Source: Pseudomonas frederiksbergensis (GTDB lineage Bacteria > Pseudomonadota > Gammaproteobacteria > Pseudomonadales > Pseudomonadaceae). From it: a stretch of 64,000 bases of DNA. The stretch lies in NCBI RefSeq assembly GCF_003732665.1, contig NZ_MOBP01000023.1, forward strand, positions 297,469 through 361,468, read 5' to 3'. Shown piece after piece: positions 18,633 to 28,957 of this stretch. The stretch's first letter is position 1; the number at the start of each line of letters is the position of its first letter. The notes under the pieces are model-generated. The model was given only the letters and a program-made list of their open reading frames with translations, was not told the DNA's origin and did not search any database. The position numbers and the translations under genes were made by a program.

Positions 18633-20023
18633 CTTTTCATCGCCCGGTGCAGGAGACGGTCGAGGAGGGCGATACCCAGGTCGATTTCCGGGTAGCTGAT
18701 TTCCAGCGACGGGGCCAGGGTGATCACGTTCTTGTAGTAGCCGCCCACGTCGAGGATCAGGCCCAGGCGTTTGCCATCGATTTCGATGTCGCCCTTCATG
18801 CCTTCGTCGACCATGAAATCCAGGGTGGCCTTGTCCGGAGTGAAACCGTCCGGGCCGCAGATTTCGCAGCGCAGGGCCAGGCCCAGGCCATCGACGTCGC
18901 CTATGATCGGGTAGCGTTTCTGCAAGTCTTTCAGGCCTTCAAGGAAGTATTTGCCCTTGGCCATGACCATTGCGCCGTAGTCGACTTCGCTGGTCATCTT
19001 GAACATCTCCAGGCCTACCGCCGTGCCCAGCGGGTTGGAGGCGAAAGTCGAGTGAGTCGAACCCGGTGGGAAGATTTTCGGGTTGATCAGCTCTTCCTTA
19101 GCCCAGATGCCGCCCAGCGGATTGAGGCCGTTGGTCAGCGCCTTGCCGAATACGATCACGTCCGGTTTGACGTCGAAGTGTTCGATCGACCACAGCTTGC
19201 CGGTGCGCCAGAAGCCCATCTGGATTTCATCGACCACCATCAAGATGCCGTGCTGATCCAGCACGTGCTTGAGTTCGCTGTAGAAGTTCATAGGCGGGAT
19301 CACGTAGCCGCCGGTGCCCTGGATCGGTTCGACGTAGAACGCTGCGTATTCGCTCTGGCCGACTTTCGGGTCCCACACGCCGTTGTATTCGGTCTCGAAC
19401 AGACGGGCGAATTGCTGCACGCAATGGCTGCCGTATTCTTCCTTGGTCATGCCTTTCGGGCCGCGGAAGTGGTACGGGAACGGGATGAAATTGGCGCGCT
19501 CGCCGAAGTGGCCGTAGCGGCGGCGATAGCGGTAGCTGGAGGTGATCGACGACGCGCCGAGGGTACGGCCGTGGTAGCCGCCTTCGAAGGCGAACATCAG
19601 GCTCTTGCCGTTGGTGGCGTTACGCACGACCTTCAGCGAGTCCTCGATGGACTGCGAACCGCCGACGTTGAAGTGCACGCGACCGTCGAGGCCGAACTTC
19701 TTCTTGGCATCGACGGCGATCATTTCGGAGAGCTCGATCTTGCCTTTGTGCAGGTACTGGCTGGCGATCTGCGGCAGGGTGTCGATCTGCTGTTTCAGCG
19801 CGTTGTTCAGGCGCGGGTTGGCGTAACCGAAGTTGACCGCCGAGTACCACATTTGCAGGTCGAGGTAGGCCTGGTCTTCGGTGTCCCACACGTAGGAACC
19901 TTCGCAACGGCTGAAAATGCGCGGCGGGTCGATGTAGTGCACGGTGTCGCCGTAGGAGCAGTATTTGGCTTCTTTATCCAGAAGGATCTGGTCTTCGGCG
20001 GTCGCGATTCGAATATCAGACAT
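18629..20023 (-). CDS. Class III PLP-dependent aminotransferase
   Basis: 464 residues. Class III pattern: GGYHGRTLGAS at 148-158, PLP-contacting D265 in VVDEIQMGFWRTG, and the Schiff-base lysine K294 in VFGKALTNG. The family moves amino groups from omega- or non-standard amino acids. The ATG at 20023 lies inside the end of the HAD phosphatase gene (8-nt overlap) and the stop overlaps the hydrolase, so three enzymes are tightly coupled. The trio suggests a pathway with a phosphate ester, an amino transfer and an ester or amide hydrolysis, but I do not recognise it. The substrate cannot be assigned. Confidence 0.9.
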   Translation of the reverse strand: MSDIRIATAEDQILLDKEAKYCSYGDTVHYIDPPRIFSRCEGSYVWDTEDQAYLDLQMWYSAVNFGYANPRLNNALKQQIDTLPQIASQYLHKGKIELSEMIAVDAKKKFGLDGRVHFNVGGSQSIEDSLKVVRNATNGKSLMFAFEGGYHGRTLGASSITSSYRYRRRYGHFGERANFIPFPYHFRGPKGMTKEEYGSHCVQQFARLFETEYNGVWDPKVGQSEYAAFYVEPIQGTGGYVIPPMNFYSELKHVLDQHGILMVVDEIQMGFWRTGKLWSIEHFDVKPDVIVFGKALTNGLNPLGGIWAKEELINPKIFPPGSTHSTFASNPLGTAVGLEMFKMTSEVDYGAMVMAKGKYFLEGLKDLQKRYPIIGDVDGLGLALRCEICGPDGFTPDKATLDFMVDEGMKGDIEIDGKRLGLILDVGGYYKNVITLAPSLEISYPEIDLGIALLDRLLHRAMKR

Positions 20024-20720
20024 GATGGAAGAGTTCCTGTGTTTCGACGTTGAAAGGGGTGGAGTTGGCGCTGCTGGCGGCGGGCAATTTGGCCAGCAGG
20101 GCCGAGAGTTCGGCGAAGCTGTCGAAGCGCGCGTATGCGATGCCGTTGCGCTCGCAGTGCTCGGCCAGGCGATCCTTGGCGAACACGAAATCGGCGCTGG
20201 CGGCGACGCACATGTCCGACTGACCGTCACCGATCACCAGCACCCGTTTGCCCTTGGGCGTGGACTTGCATTTGCAGTTGCCGGACGCGGCGCGGCAGGC
20301 GTCGCTGGAATACGGGAAGTCGATGCGCCAGCTCTCGTGGCCGAGTTGGCGCAGGCGGTTGGCGAGGATCGGCAGCAGGGTCACGTAGTTGCGCGCCAGA
20401 ATCCGCGCAATGCCTTGCTCGATGCCGTCGCTGACCACTTCGAGGGTGGCGCCGAGGCCGATTACCTGGTCGACGAAGTCGGGGAAGTCCGGGTCGATTT
20501 CGATCGTGTCGAAAAACGCGAGCAGTTCGGTCGGCGTGGCCTTGACCAGCGAGAGCTGGCGGCTGAGGCATTCACGGGAACCGATGTCGCCTTGCAGCCA
20601 CTCGTCTTCGATCGCTTCCCAGCTCGGGTCGGCGAAGCGCTGGAGGATGCTGTCGATCACGTCGGTGCGGGTGATGGTCCCGTCGAAATCACACACGATA
20701 TGCCAATCATTCATCTGCAT
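20016..20720 (-). CDS. HAD-IB family phosphatase (MtnX-like)
   Basis: 234 residues. HAD motif I DFDGT with D11 and D13, motif II around VVSDGIEQG, and motif III/IV VIGDGQSDMCVA are all present, so the phosphatase should be active. It resembles MtnX and phosphoserine-phosphatase-type enzymes. An insert holding C-x-C (NCKCKS, about 148-153) and a further Cys (DACRAA) could bind metal, an inference. First gene of the HAD-aminotransferase-hydrolase operon. Its promoter region contains an operator-like palindrome array shared with the divergent MipA-like gene. Confidence 0.88.
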   Translation of the reverse strand: MQMNDWHIVCDFDGTITRTDVIDSILQRFADPSWEAIEDEWLQGDIGSRECLSRQLSLVKATPTELLAFFDTIEIDPDFPDFVDQVIGLGATLEVVSDGIEQGIARILARNYVTLLPILANRLRQLGHESWRIDFPYSSDACRAASGNCKCKSTPKGKRVLVIGDGQSDMCVAASADFVFAKDRLAEHCERNGIAYARFDSFAELSALLAKLPAASSANSTPFNVETQELFHHV

Positions 20721-20836
20721 TACCTATTGGGGCAGGGCGCGCTGTTTGCGCTTGCCAAAGGGGTAGAGCAGGGACTGTGCCAATCGGGTTTGGCCCCGTA
20801 TTTACGGGGTTCTGGCGGGGTTGTGTGTCGGCGAAG

Positions 20837-20862
20837 CTACAATTTTTGTAGGTCGCTACAAA
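20837..20862. promoter_or_regulatory. Overlapping palindromes in a divergent promoter region
   Basis: CTACAATTTTTGTAG (20837-20851) has arms CTACAA/TTGTAG, and TTTGTAG-GTCG-CTACAAA (20845-20862) is a perfect 7-bp inverted repeat sharing the middle half-site. Three half-sites in alternating orientation form a compact operator-like array between the HAD phosphatase operon and the MipA-like gene. The binding protein is not known. Confidence 0.5.
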
Positions 20863-20933
20863 CAACATGAGTGCTTGCGCAGGGCCGGCTAAAAGAGGAT
20901 TGATGCGCGCATGTCTTGTTAAGGAAATGCCTC

Positions 20934-21686
20934 ATGTCGAGGATTACGGTTGCTCTGTTTGCGGCGCTGGCGTGTGTGTCAGCCAATGTTTTGGCCGATG
21001 GTATTACCGGGGAGGCCGGCGCGGGGTTGAGCTATCAGCCCCACGACCCGACCGGCAGTCGCCACGAAGTCCGACCGGTGCCGTATTTCGATCTGGACTG
21101 GGGGGATGTCAGCCTCAGCACCGACGACGGGATGACCTGGAGTGCCTTGAAGCTCAACGGTTTCAGCGCCGGACCGTTCGCCAATTACCTGCCGGGGCGT
21201 ACCGCCAATGGCAGTTTGCAGGGCTTGCACGATGTGCCGGATATGGGCGTCGTTGGTGGTTTCGTGCAGTACGCGCCGGCTGATTTCTGGCGGGTGTTTG
21301 CTTCGGTAGGCGAGGCGGTTGGCGGGCCTGACGGCGTGGTCGGACGGTTAGGTGGCGAGATCGGTTACCCAATGGGTGGCGGGGTGATTGGCAGCAGCAA
21401 CCTGACTGCACACTTTGCCGATGGCCAGCAGAATCAGGCGTTTTTCGGCGTCAGCGGTGCTGAGTCGCAGGCCTCGGGCATCGCCCGGTACAACGCCGGC
21501 GGTGGGTTGCAGAACGTGGCGTTGACCCAGAGTTTCGAATTCCCGCTGGCGGCGCATTGGTCGTTGCTGACCAGTGCCAGTTGGATTCACCTGAGCGGCT
21601 CGGCGGCGGACAGCAGCATAGTCAAACAGGTCGGGCAACAGGATCAGGGGGAAGTGCAGGCGGCGGTGGCCTATAAGTTCGACTAG
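20934..21686 (+). CDS. MipA/OmpV-family outer-membrane protein
   Basis: 250 residues. A signal peptide (hydrophobic to about residue 21, cleavage near VLADG) and alternating amphipathic strands ending in an aromatic-type C-terminus (VAYKFD) fit an outer-membrane beta-barrel. The N-terminal EAGAGLSYQPHDPTGS and PVPYFDLDWGD segments match the MipA/OmpV family, whose roles include scaffolding for murein enzymes and small-molecule passage. The ATG at 20934 is chosen because AAGGAA lies 7 nt upstream. It is divergent from the HAD-aminotransferase operon and shares its operator-like region. Confidence 0.83.
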   Translation: MSRITVALFAALACVSANVLADGITGEAGAGLSYQPHDPTGSRHEVRPVPYFDLDWGDVSLSTDDGMTWSALKLNGFSAGPFANYLPGRTANGSLQGLHDVPDMGVVGGFVQYAPADFWRVFASVGEAVGGPDGVVGRLGGEIGYPMGGGVIGSSNLTAHFADGQQNQAFFGVSGAESQASGIARYNAGGGLQNVALTQSFEFPLAAHWSLLTSASWIHLSGSAADSSIVKQVGQQDQGEVQAAVAYKFD

Positions 21687-21708
21687 AGAATTTCATTGGC
21701 CGGGCTGG

Positions 21709-21792
21709 CGCCTTCGCGAGCAAGCCCGCTCCCACATTGGTTTTGTGAACGACACAAATCAACTGTGGGAGCGGGCTTGCTCGCGAAGGCGT
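21709..21792. repeat. Paired REP sequences
   Basis: CGCCTTCGCGAGCAAGCCCG first and TGTGGGAGCGGGCTTGCTCG second, in the reversed order also seen after metE. It lies between the convergent MipA-like gene and the EamA-like pair. Confidence 0.9.
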
Positions 21793-21811
21793 CCTTTAAT
21801 TCAGCGCAAAG

Positions 21812-22213
21812 CTAACTCTGTTCACCCTCGGCCAACAACGCAATCCCGCCAATAATCACCGCCACCCCGACCCAGTGCAGCACGCTTATCTGCTCGCCCA
21901 ATCCCAGCCAAGACCCCAGCAACACGCCGACAAACACCAGCGAACTCAGGGGAAACGCCAGGGACAAGCTGCTACGGCGCAAGATCAGCATCCAGACAAA
22001 GAACGCGCCGATACCGCAGCCCACCGCAAACAGCACGCCGGGGTCGACGATCACCGCTTGCAGCCAATGCAGGGTAAAGGTCATCTGCCCGATCTGATCC
22101 CCGCCGACCTTGGTCGCAATCTGCCCGGCACTTTCCAGGAAAATCAGCAGTGCCCAGAGCACGATCGTGCCCAGCCGCCCATGCAGCCAATCCATCGATT
22201 TCGAATCACGCAT
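21812..22213 (-). CDS. Half-size EamA/DMT-family membrane protein, second of a pair
   Basis: 133 residues with four hydrophobic helices, i.e. one half of a normal ten-helix DMT transporter. The SLAFPLSSLVFVGVLLGSWLGLGE segment is the usual end of an EamA repeat. The ATG at 22213 lies inside the 3' end of the preceding half-size gene (8-nt overlap); a GTG at 22222 would add three residues. The two proteins probably form a heterodimer, as ArnE/ArnF and paired SMR transporters do. The substrate is unknown. Confidence 0.82.
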   Translation of the reverse strand: MRDSKSMDWLHGRLGTIVLWALLIFLESAGQIATKVGGDQIGQMTFTLHWLQAVIVDPGVLFAVGCGIGAFFVWMLILRRSSLSLAFPLSSLVFVGVLLGSWLGLGEQISVLHWVGVAVIIGGIALLAEGEQS

Positions 22214-22601
22214 GGCCGGCACACACGAGCATCACGCCCGCCGTAATCACTAAGGTCGCGAGCCAGCGTCGACGGCTGACGGTTTCCCCCAGCACCACTT
22301 TGCCCGCCAGCACCACACCGCAATAGGCCAGGGCACCGGCCGGAAACAGCAGGCTCAGGGGCGCCCGGGACAAGGCCTCCAGCCAGACGAAAAACTCCAG
22401 GGTATAAGCGCCGATCCCGCACCACAGCAGCGGCGCATTGAACACCTGGCCCCAGAACGCGCTCAGCCGAAACCCGCCTTCGAGTTCCGGCAAACGGTCG
22501 AGGCCAAGCTTGAAACAGAGCTGGCCAACGACATCGAGCACGATGGAAAAGGCGACCAGCAGGACGACGGTGAACGTCAGGTCGGGATCGAGGATAGGCA
22601 C
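22206..22601 (-). CDS. Half-size EamA/DMT-family membrane protein, first of a pair
   Basis: 131 residues with four predicted helices and the EamA-type segment APLSLLFPAGALAYCGVVLAGKVVLGE. It overlaps the following half-size transporter gene by 8 nt. Each protein alone is too short to form the usual DMT pore, so a heterodimer in the inner membrane is expected. Relatives include ArnE/ArnF lipid-linked aminoarabinose flippase subunits, but no arn genes are nearby. The first residues MPILDPDLTF lead directly into helix 1. Confidence 0.82.
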   Translation of the reverse strand: MPILDPDLTFTVVLLVAFSIVLDVVGQLCFKLGLDRLPELEGGFRLSAFWGQVFNAPLLWCGIGAYTLEFFVWLEALSRAPLSLLFPAGALAYCGVVLAGKVVLGETVSRRRWLATLVITAGVMLVCAGHA

Positions 22602-22723
22602 AGTCAGGATTCACCCTTTGGCGGACGCTCCCGGACACCGGCGTCATCGAACATGAAGGCCGGCCGGGAGGGCTTTGGGGGTAAATGCAAGGGGCGGGCC
22701 AGGCATCAGCGCATCAGTTCCCT

Positions 22724-22813
22724 TGTGGGAGCGGGCTTGCTCGCGAAAGCGGTGGGTCAGTCAACGAATGCGATAACTGACACACCGCGTTCGCGAGCAA
22801 GCCCGCTCCCACA
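22724..22813. repeat. Paired REP sequences
   Basis: TGTGGGAGCGGGCTTGCTCG and its inverted partner, with GTCAGTCAAC and ACTGACACACC forming part of the inner spacer. It lies just after the glpM-like gene. Confidence 0.92.
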
Positions 22814-22835
22814 TTGGGTTGTGGTGGTCAGGTGA

Positions 22836-23173
22836 TCAGGTGTGGAGGCGAACCCAAACCGTCACGAGCACCGTCGCGGCGATCAACCAGCCTACTGCCG
22901 CCACCGCCAGCGAAGCCTCCAGCCGCATCCGGTCCACCATCACGTACAACGTGGCCAGGTACACGAAATACGGAATGATCGACCACATGCCAAACACGAT
23001 GGTGGTCTTCAGATCCTCCACCGAGCGGCCCTTGCCGACGATGTAGTGCGCGATCAACGCAAAGGTCGGAAACAGCGGCACCAGGCCTGCGATGTAGTAG
23101 TTTTTGGTCTTGGCCAGGGCGGCGAGGATCAGCACCACGCCGGCGCCTAATGCGGCTTTTAGAATCAGGTCCA

Positions 23174-23174
<1 letters not shown>
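22836..23174 (-). CDS. glpM: GlpM-family small membrane protein
   Basis: 112 residues, four hydrophobic segments. The pattern KTKNYYIAGLVPLFPTFALIAHY is characteristic of the GlpM family, first described in P. aeruginosa as a membrane protein affecting alginate production. Its ATG shares one base with the aauR stop (TGATG), so it is probably read as the last gene of the aauS-aauR transcript. That placement, away from the glp genes at 30-35 kb, is a point of difference from the locus that gave the name. The molecular function is unknown. Confidence 0.8.
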
Positions 23175-24498
<1,324 letters not shown>

Positions 24499-24502
<4 letters not shown>

Positions 24503-26400
24503 ATTGGCTCGGCGGACGTGGGGCTTACCAACGGTAAACTGAGGACGAAGGTGGTGCCACCGCTGGCCGGGTGTTCGACACCCAAGTGGCCGCCGGTGGC
24601 CGCGGCCAGGCTGGCGGAAAGGGTCAGGCCGAGGCCCAGGCCCTGTTCGCCGGGTTTGGTGGTGAAGAAGGGTTCGAACAAGTGCTTGCGCGCTTCAGCG
24701 TCGATGCCGTGGCCGTTGTCGCGCACCCGCAGGCGATATTTGCCGTCGTACTCTTCGCCTTCCAGCCACAGCGCCGGCAGCGGTTGGGCGTGCATGGCGT
24801 CGAGGGCATTGCCGATCAGGTTGACCAGGATTTGCTCCAATCGCGTCTGATCGATTTGCACCTGCACGTCGTTGAAGTCGTGGTGCAGGTCCAGATGAAC
24901 GCTTTCCATGCGACTGCCGAGCAGTTGCAGGGCGGCGTCCACCGCTTTGCCGAGGCTGGCCTGGCCCTTGTCGTCGCCACGGCGGGCGAAGGACCGCAGG
25001 CTGGCGGTGATCCGGCCCATGCGGTCGATCAGCTCATTAATGGTCTTGAGATTGGTGCTGGCGACATCCAGTTGCCCGCGCTCCAGGAAACGCACGGTGT
25101 TGCCGGACAAGGTCCGCAGCGCCGCCAACGGCTGGTTCAGTTCATGGGCGATGCTGGTGGACATCTGGCCGATGGCCGCCAGTTTGCCGGCCTGGACCAG
25201 CTCATCCTGAGCGCGGCGCAAGGTCTCTTCGGCCTGACGTCGCTCGCGGATCTGGCCCTTGAGCCGTTCGTTGCTGGCGCGCAGGTCGGTGGTGCGTTCG
25301 GTAATCCGACGCTCCAGTTGATTGTTGGCTTCCTGCAAGGCTTCCCGGGCCGCGAGGCGCGTGGCGATGACCTTGCGCCGCTCGTTCCAGGCGATCAACA
25401 GGAACGCCACCAAAGCAAACGCCACCGCCACCAGGATCCCCTGGTTGATCGCTTCACGGCGCAAATCCGCCAGGGGCGTGAGCAGGGTGAAATTCCACGG
25501 TGTGTCGCTCAAGGGCCGGGTCTGGGCCAGGTAGGTGATGTTTTGTTCGTCGGCAGCCAATTCGCTGTTGGCGGGGAAGGTCAGCTTCTCCACGCCTTCG
25601 GCCAGGGTTTCCCGGGCCAGGGGTTGCAATTCGTTCAGCGGGAACCAGTAGTACTGCAGGCTGCGCGCAAGTTTTTCCTTGGTTTCGTCACTCAGCGGCA
25701 CCACGGATTTGAGGCGGCGCGCCGGGTCGCTGGAGAGAATGATGATGCCGTTCTCATCGCTGACGAAGGCTTCCAGGCGTGCCCGTTGCCAGCGTTCTTC
25801 CATGGCTTCGAGCCGGACCTTGACCACGGCGACGCCAATGATCTTGCCGTGTTCTTCCAAGCCATGGGCCAGGTAATAGCCGGGTTCGCCGTTGGTGCTG
25901 CCGATGCCATAGAACCGCCCCGGCTGACCGCGCACGGCGTTCTGGAAGTAGGCGCGGAAGGACAGGTCTTCACCGAGGTAACTGTCGACGTCGCGCCAAT
26001 TACTGGTGGCAAGCACGCGGCCGGTGGTGTCCATGACGTAGATGGCCCGACTGCGGCTGCGCCGGTTCAGGCCTTCAAGGTATTCGTTGACCGTTTGCCG
26101 GGTTTCCGGCGTCGGGTCGTCCAGCAATTTCGAAACACTGGATTCAAGCTCCAGCAGGCTGGGCAAATAGGTGTACTTGCTGATCTCGCTCTCGACGGCG
26201 CGGGCGTGCAGTTCCAACTGACGCTGGCCATTCTCGCTGAGGCTGCGAATCCCGTAATGTTCACTGACCCAGAAGCCGATATAGCCCAATCCGATCATCA
26301 GGGCGATGACCAGTGGCGGCAGGAACAGATGGCGTACCAGACGGGGTTTCACGGCGAGTGATGGCGGCGCGGCGCGATAGAGAGTGGGGTCGCATTTCAT
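24499..26400 (-). CDS. aauS: AauS, DctB-like sensor kinase for acidic amino acids
   Basis: 633 residues. Transmembrane helices at about 26-45 and 320-338 enclose a periplasmic region of about 270 residues with the layout of a double Cache (DctB-type) sensor. A coiled coil (345-400) leads to the HisKA box IAHELNQPLAALR with H419 and a complete ATPase domain (NLIGNALDAM, DNGHGI, GLGLGL). The ATG at 26400 has AAGG eight nt upstream; the preceding GTG at 26403 is also possible. The stop overlaps aauR. It should sense extracytoplasmic acidic amino acids or the loaded binding protein AatJ. Confidence 0.9.
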
Positions 26401-26464
26401 CACAGATGCCTTGGGTCAACCAGCGTGGCAACAGGCTTGCTCTGGTTTCCAGTCGAACGCGGAC

Positions 26465-26598
26465 CTGTGGCGAGGGAGCTTGCTCCCGCTCGGCTGCGAA
26501 GCAGTCGTAAACCGGCCAATGCGGTGTGTCAGACAGCAGGCGTTTGCCGGTTTTGGGGCCGCTACGCGACCCAGCGGGAGCAAGCTCCCTCGCCACAG
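26465..26598. repeat. Composite REP element, GAGGGAGCTTGCTCCC type
   Basis: Begins CTGTGGCGAGGGAGCTTGCT and ends with the inverted match about 134 nt later. The interior shares GCGGTGTGTC and GGGGCCGCT with the element at 57857-57988, so both belong to one longer repeat family. It lies between aatP and aauS. Confidence 0.9.
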
Positions 26599-26615
26599 AG
26601 TTCGGTGTATTGCTT

Positions 26616-27350
26616 TTAGTGCTGCAAAATCTTCTCAAGGAAGTGCTGCGCACGTTCGGAGCGGGCGCTGATGTCGCCGAAGAACTCCTCTTTCTTGCAG
26701 TCTTCGATGATCTTGCCCTGGTCCATGAAAATCACGCGATCCGCCACTTTGCGGGCAAAGCCCATTTCGTGGGTCACGCACATCATGGTCATGCCTTCGT
26801 GGGCCAGTTGCACCATCACGTCGAGCACTTCGTTGACCATTTCCGGGTCCAGCGCCGAGGTCGGTTCGTCGAACAGCATGACGATCGGGTCCATGGCCAG
26901 CGCCCGGGCAATCGCCACACGCTGTTGCTGGCCACCGGAGAGTTGGCCGGGGTGCTTGTGGGCGTGGGCCGACAAGCCGACGCGTTCGAGCAGTTGCAGG
27001 CCTTTCTTGGTGGCTTCTTCCTTGCTGCGGCCCAATACCTTGATCTGCGCGATGGTCAGGTTTTCGGTGATGGACAGGTGCGGGAACAGCTCGAAATGCT
27101 GGAACACCATGCCTACGCGCGAACGCAGTTTCGGCAGGTCGGTTTTCGGGTCGGCGAGGGACGTGCCATCGACCACCACGTCACCTTTCTGGAACGGTTC
27201 CAGGGCGTTGACGCATTTGATCAGGGTCGATTTGCCCGAGCCCGACGGGCCGCAGACAACGATCACTTCGCCTTTTTTGACCTCGGTGCTGCAATCAGTC
27301 AGCACCTGGAAGTCGCCATACCACTTGTTGATGTTCTTGATAGAGATCAT
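26616..27350 (-). CDS. aatP: Acidic amino acid ABC transporter ATPase AatP
   Basis: 244 residues. Walker A GPSGSGKST (about 34-42), Q-loop FQHFELFPH, signature LSGGQQQRVAIARAL, Walker B MLFDEPTSALD and switch histidine THEMGF are all present. The polar amino acid subfamily (GltL/GlnQ type) is clear. It powers the AatQ-AatM permease and overlaps aatM by 4 nt, closing the aatJQMP operon. Uptake of glutamate, aspartate and their amides is the expected role. Confidence 0.95.
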   Translation of the reverse strand: MISIKNINKWYGDFQVLTDCSTEVKKGEVIVVCGPSGSGKSTLIKCVNALEPFQKGDVVVDGTSLADPKTDLPKLRSRVGMVFQHFELFPHLSITENLTIAQIKVLGRSKEEATKKGLQLLERVGLSAHAHKHPGQLSGGQQQRVAIARALAMDPIVMLFDEPTSALDPEMVNEVLDVMVQLAHEGMTMMCVTHEMGFARKVADRVIFMDQGKIIEDCKKEEFFGDISARSERAQHFLEKILQH

Positions 27351-28021
27351 ACGGCAAACCTTTTTTGCAGACGCTTGACCAGCAGCGAGGCGGCAAAGCT
27401 GATTGTGAAGTACGTGAGACCTGCAAAGATCAGGAACTCATTGGAGCGACCGATGATGTCGCCACTGGCACGCGAAGCATTGAGGAAGTCCACCAGACCG
27501 ACCGCGTACACCAGGGAGGTGTCCTGGAACAGGATGATGCTCTGTTGCAGCAGCAGCGGGGTCATCTTGCGGAACGCTTGCGGCAGGATGATCAACCGCA
27601 TCATCTGGCCGTAAGTCATGCCCAGGGCCTGGGCGGCGCCCATCTGGCCCTTGGAGATCGATTGCACGCCAGCCCGGACGATTTCGCAGAAGTACGCGGC
27701 TTCGAACATCATGAACGCCACGATGCACGAGGCGAATGCGCCGATCGGAGTGTCTTCGCCGGTGATCCAGCGCAGCACGAACGGCACCGCCAGGTAGAAC
27801 CAGGTGATGACCAGCAGCAACGGAATCGAACGGAAATAGTTAACGTAGGCGCCAGCCAGGTTCGACAGCAGTTTGTTGTGGGACAGGCGCATCAGCGCGA
27901 GGATCGTGCCGAGGATGATCCCGCCGACCACGCCCAGCGCCATCAATTGCAGGGTCATGACCATGCCGTTCCACAAACCCGGCAGGGACGGGACGATGCC
28001 CGAGAAATCGAATTCCATCAT
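27347..28021 (-). CDS. aatM: Acidic amino acid ABC permease AatM
   Basis: 224 residues with five or six helices and the permease EAA loop (EIVRAGVQSISKGQMGAAQALGM). GltK type. It overlaps aatQ at its start (ATGA at 28018-28021) and aatP at its end, so the permease-ATPase part is translated as a coupled unit. Two adjacent ATG codons (28021, 28018) could start it; the first gives the coupled overlap. Confidence 0.93.
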   Translation of the reverse strand: MMEFDFSGIVPSLPGLWNGMVMTLQLMALGVVGGIILGTILALMRLSHNKLLSNLAGAYVNYFRSIPLLLVITWFYLAVPFVLRWITGEDTPIGAFASCIVAFMMFEAAYFCEIVRAGVQSISKGQMGAAQALGMTYGQMMRLIILPQAFRKMTPLLLQQSIILFQDTSLVYAVGLVDFLNASRASGDIIGRSNEFLIFAGLTYFTISFAASLLVKRLQKRFAV

Positions 28022-28764
28022 TTACCCCCTAGCGAGATCAGGCCCGGTACGGCGACTTTCTTCTCGACCAGGCGCATCAGCAACATCAGGCTCATGTTCA
28101 GGGTGAAGTAAATCAGCGTGGCCAGGGTGAAGGCTTCGAACAGGTTGGCGGAGAACTCGGCGGTCTGTTTGGTCTGCGCGAGCAGCTCCATCAGGCCGAT
28201 CAGCGAGGCCACCGACGAGTTCTTGAACACGTTCAGGAATTCCGAGGTCAGCGGCGGAATGATGATGCGGTAGGCCTGGGGCAGCAGCACGTTCCAGTAA
28301 ATCTGCGGCAGCTTGAAACCCATGGCGCGGGCGGCGGATTCCTGGCCACGGGGCAGGGCCTGGATGCCGGTGCGAACCTGTTCGCAAACCCGGGCGGCGG
28401 TGAACAGGCCCAGGCACACGACCACGCTCAGGTACGCCGAGGTGGTCGGGTTCAGGTCTTGCTTGTACCAGTCCTGCAGGTTTTGCGGCAGCAGGTCGGG
28501 TATCAGGAAGTACCAGATGAACAGCTGAACCAGCAGCGGTACGTTACGGAAGAGTTCGACGTAGCAGGTCGCGATGCCCGATACGACGCGGTTCGGCACG
28601 GTGCGCATGACACCCAGGATCGAGCCCAGCGTCAGCGCGATAATCCAGGCCACGACGGCGATGGCAATGGTCCAGCCCAGCCCGGAGATGTACCAGTCGA
28701 GATAAGTCTCGCTGCCCACCCCGGTGGACCTGAAGAACACGCCCCAGTCCCAGTTGTAATTCAT
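28018..28764 (-). CDS. aatQ: Acidic amino acid ABC permease AatQ
   Basis: 248 residues, six helices, EAA loop EQVRTGIQALPRGQESAARAMGF. GltJ type, a little longer than AatM at the N-terminus. It is separated from aatJ by 193 nt that contain a strong stem-loop, a common arrangement that keeps the binding protein more abundant than the permease. It forms a heterodimeric inner-membrane channel with AatM. Confidence 0.93.
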   Translation of the reverse strand: MNYNWDWGVFFRSTGVGSETYLDWYISGLGWTIAIAVVAWIIALTLGSILGVMRTVPNRVVSGIATCYVELFRNVPLLVQLFIWYFLIPDLLPQNLQDWYKQDLNPTTSAYLSVVVCLGLFTAARVCEQVRTGIQALPRGQESAARAMGFKLPQIYWNVLLPQAYRIIIPPLTSEFLNVFKNSSVASLIGLMELLAQTKQTAEFSANLFEAFTLATLIYFTLNMSLMLLMRLVEKKVAVPGLISLGGK

Positions 28765-28912
28765 TAGGGTCTCCCCTCGGATCGATCAATGTACAAGTGC
28801 CCGCCTGGGGAAGCTCCGTTCCCGCCTGACTTTGAAAGCCAGGCACACACGAGCGGCTCGACAGCCACCGGTTCGAGTGTTTCCAAAATATGCCAGCAGG
28901 GAGTGACAAACC

Positions 28913-28938
28913 CCTGAAAGGGCAGTGGCCCTTTCAGG
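28913..28938 (-). other. Intercistronic stem-loop between aatJ and aatQ
   Basis: An 11-bp perfect stem (CCTGAAAGGGC / GCCCTTTCAGG) with a 4-nt loop lies 19 nt after the aatJ stop. No run of U follows, so it is more likely an RNA-stabilising or partial attenuator element than a full terminator. Confidence 0.6.
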
Positions 28939-28957
28939 AGATAAGGTTAGTCAGGAA

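Noticed and set aside
22144..22647. A 167-codon frame overlapping the EamA-like pair
   Set aside because: It is out of frame with the four-helix pattern and lacks hydrophobic helices.
24571..26361. A 596-codon plus-strand frame opposite aauS
   Set aside because: Antisense shadow; aauS is complete on the other strand.
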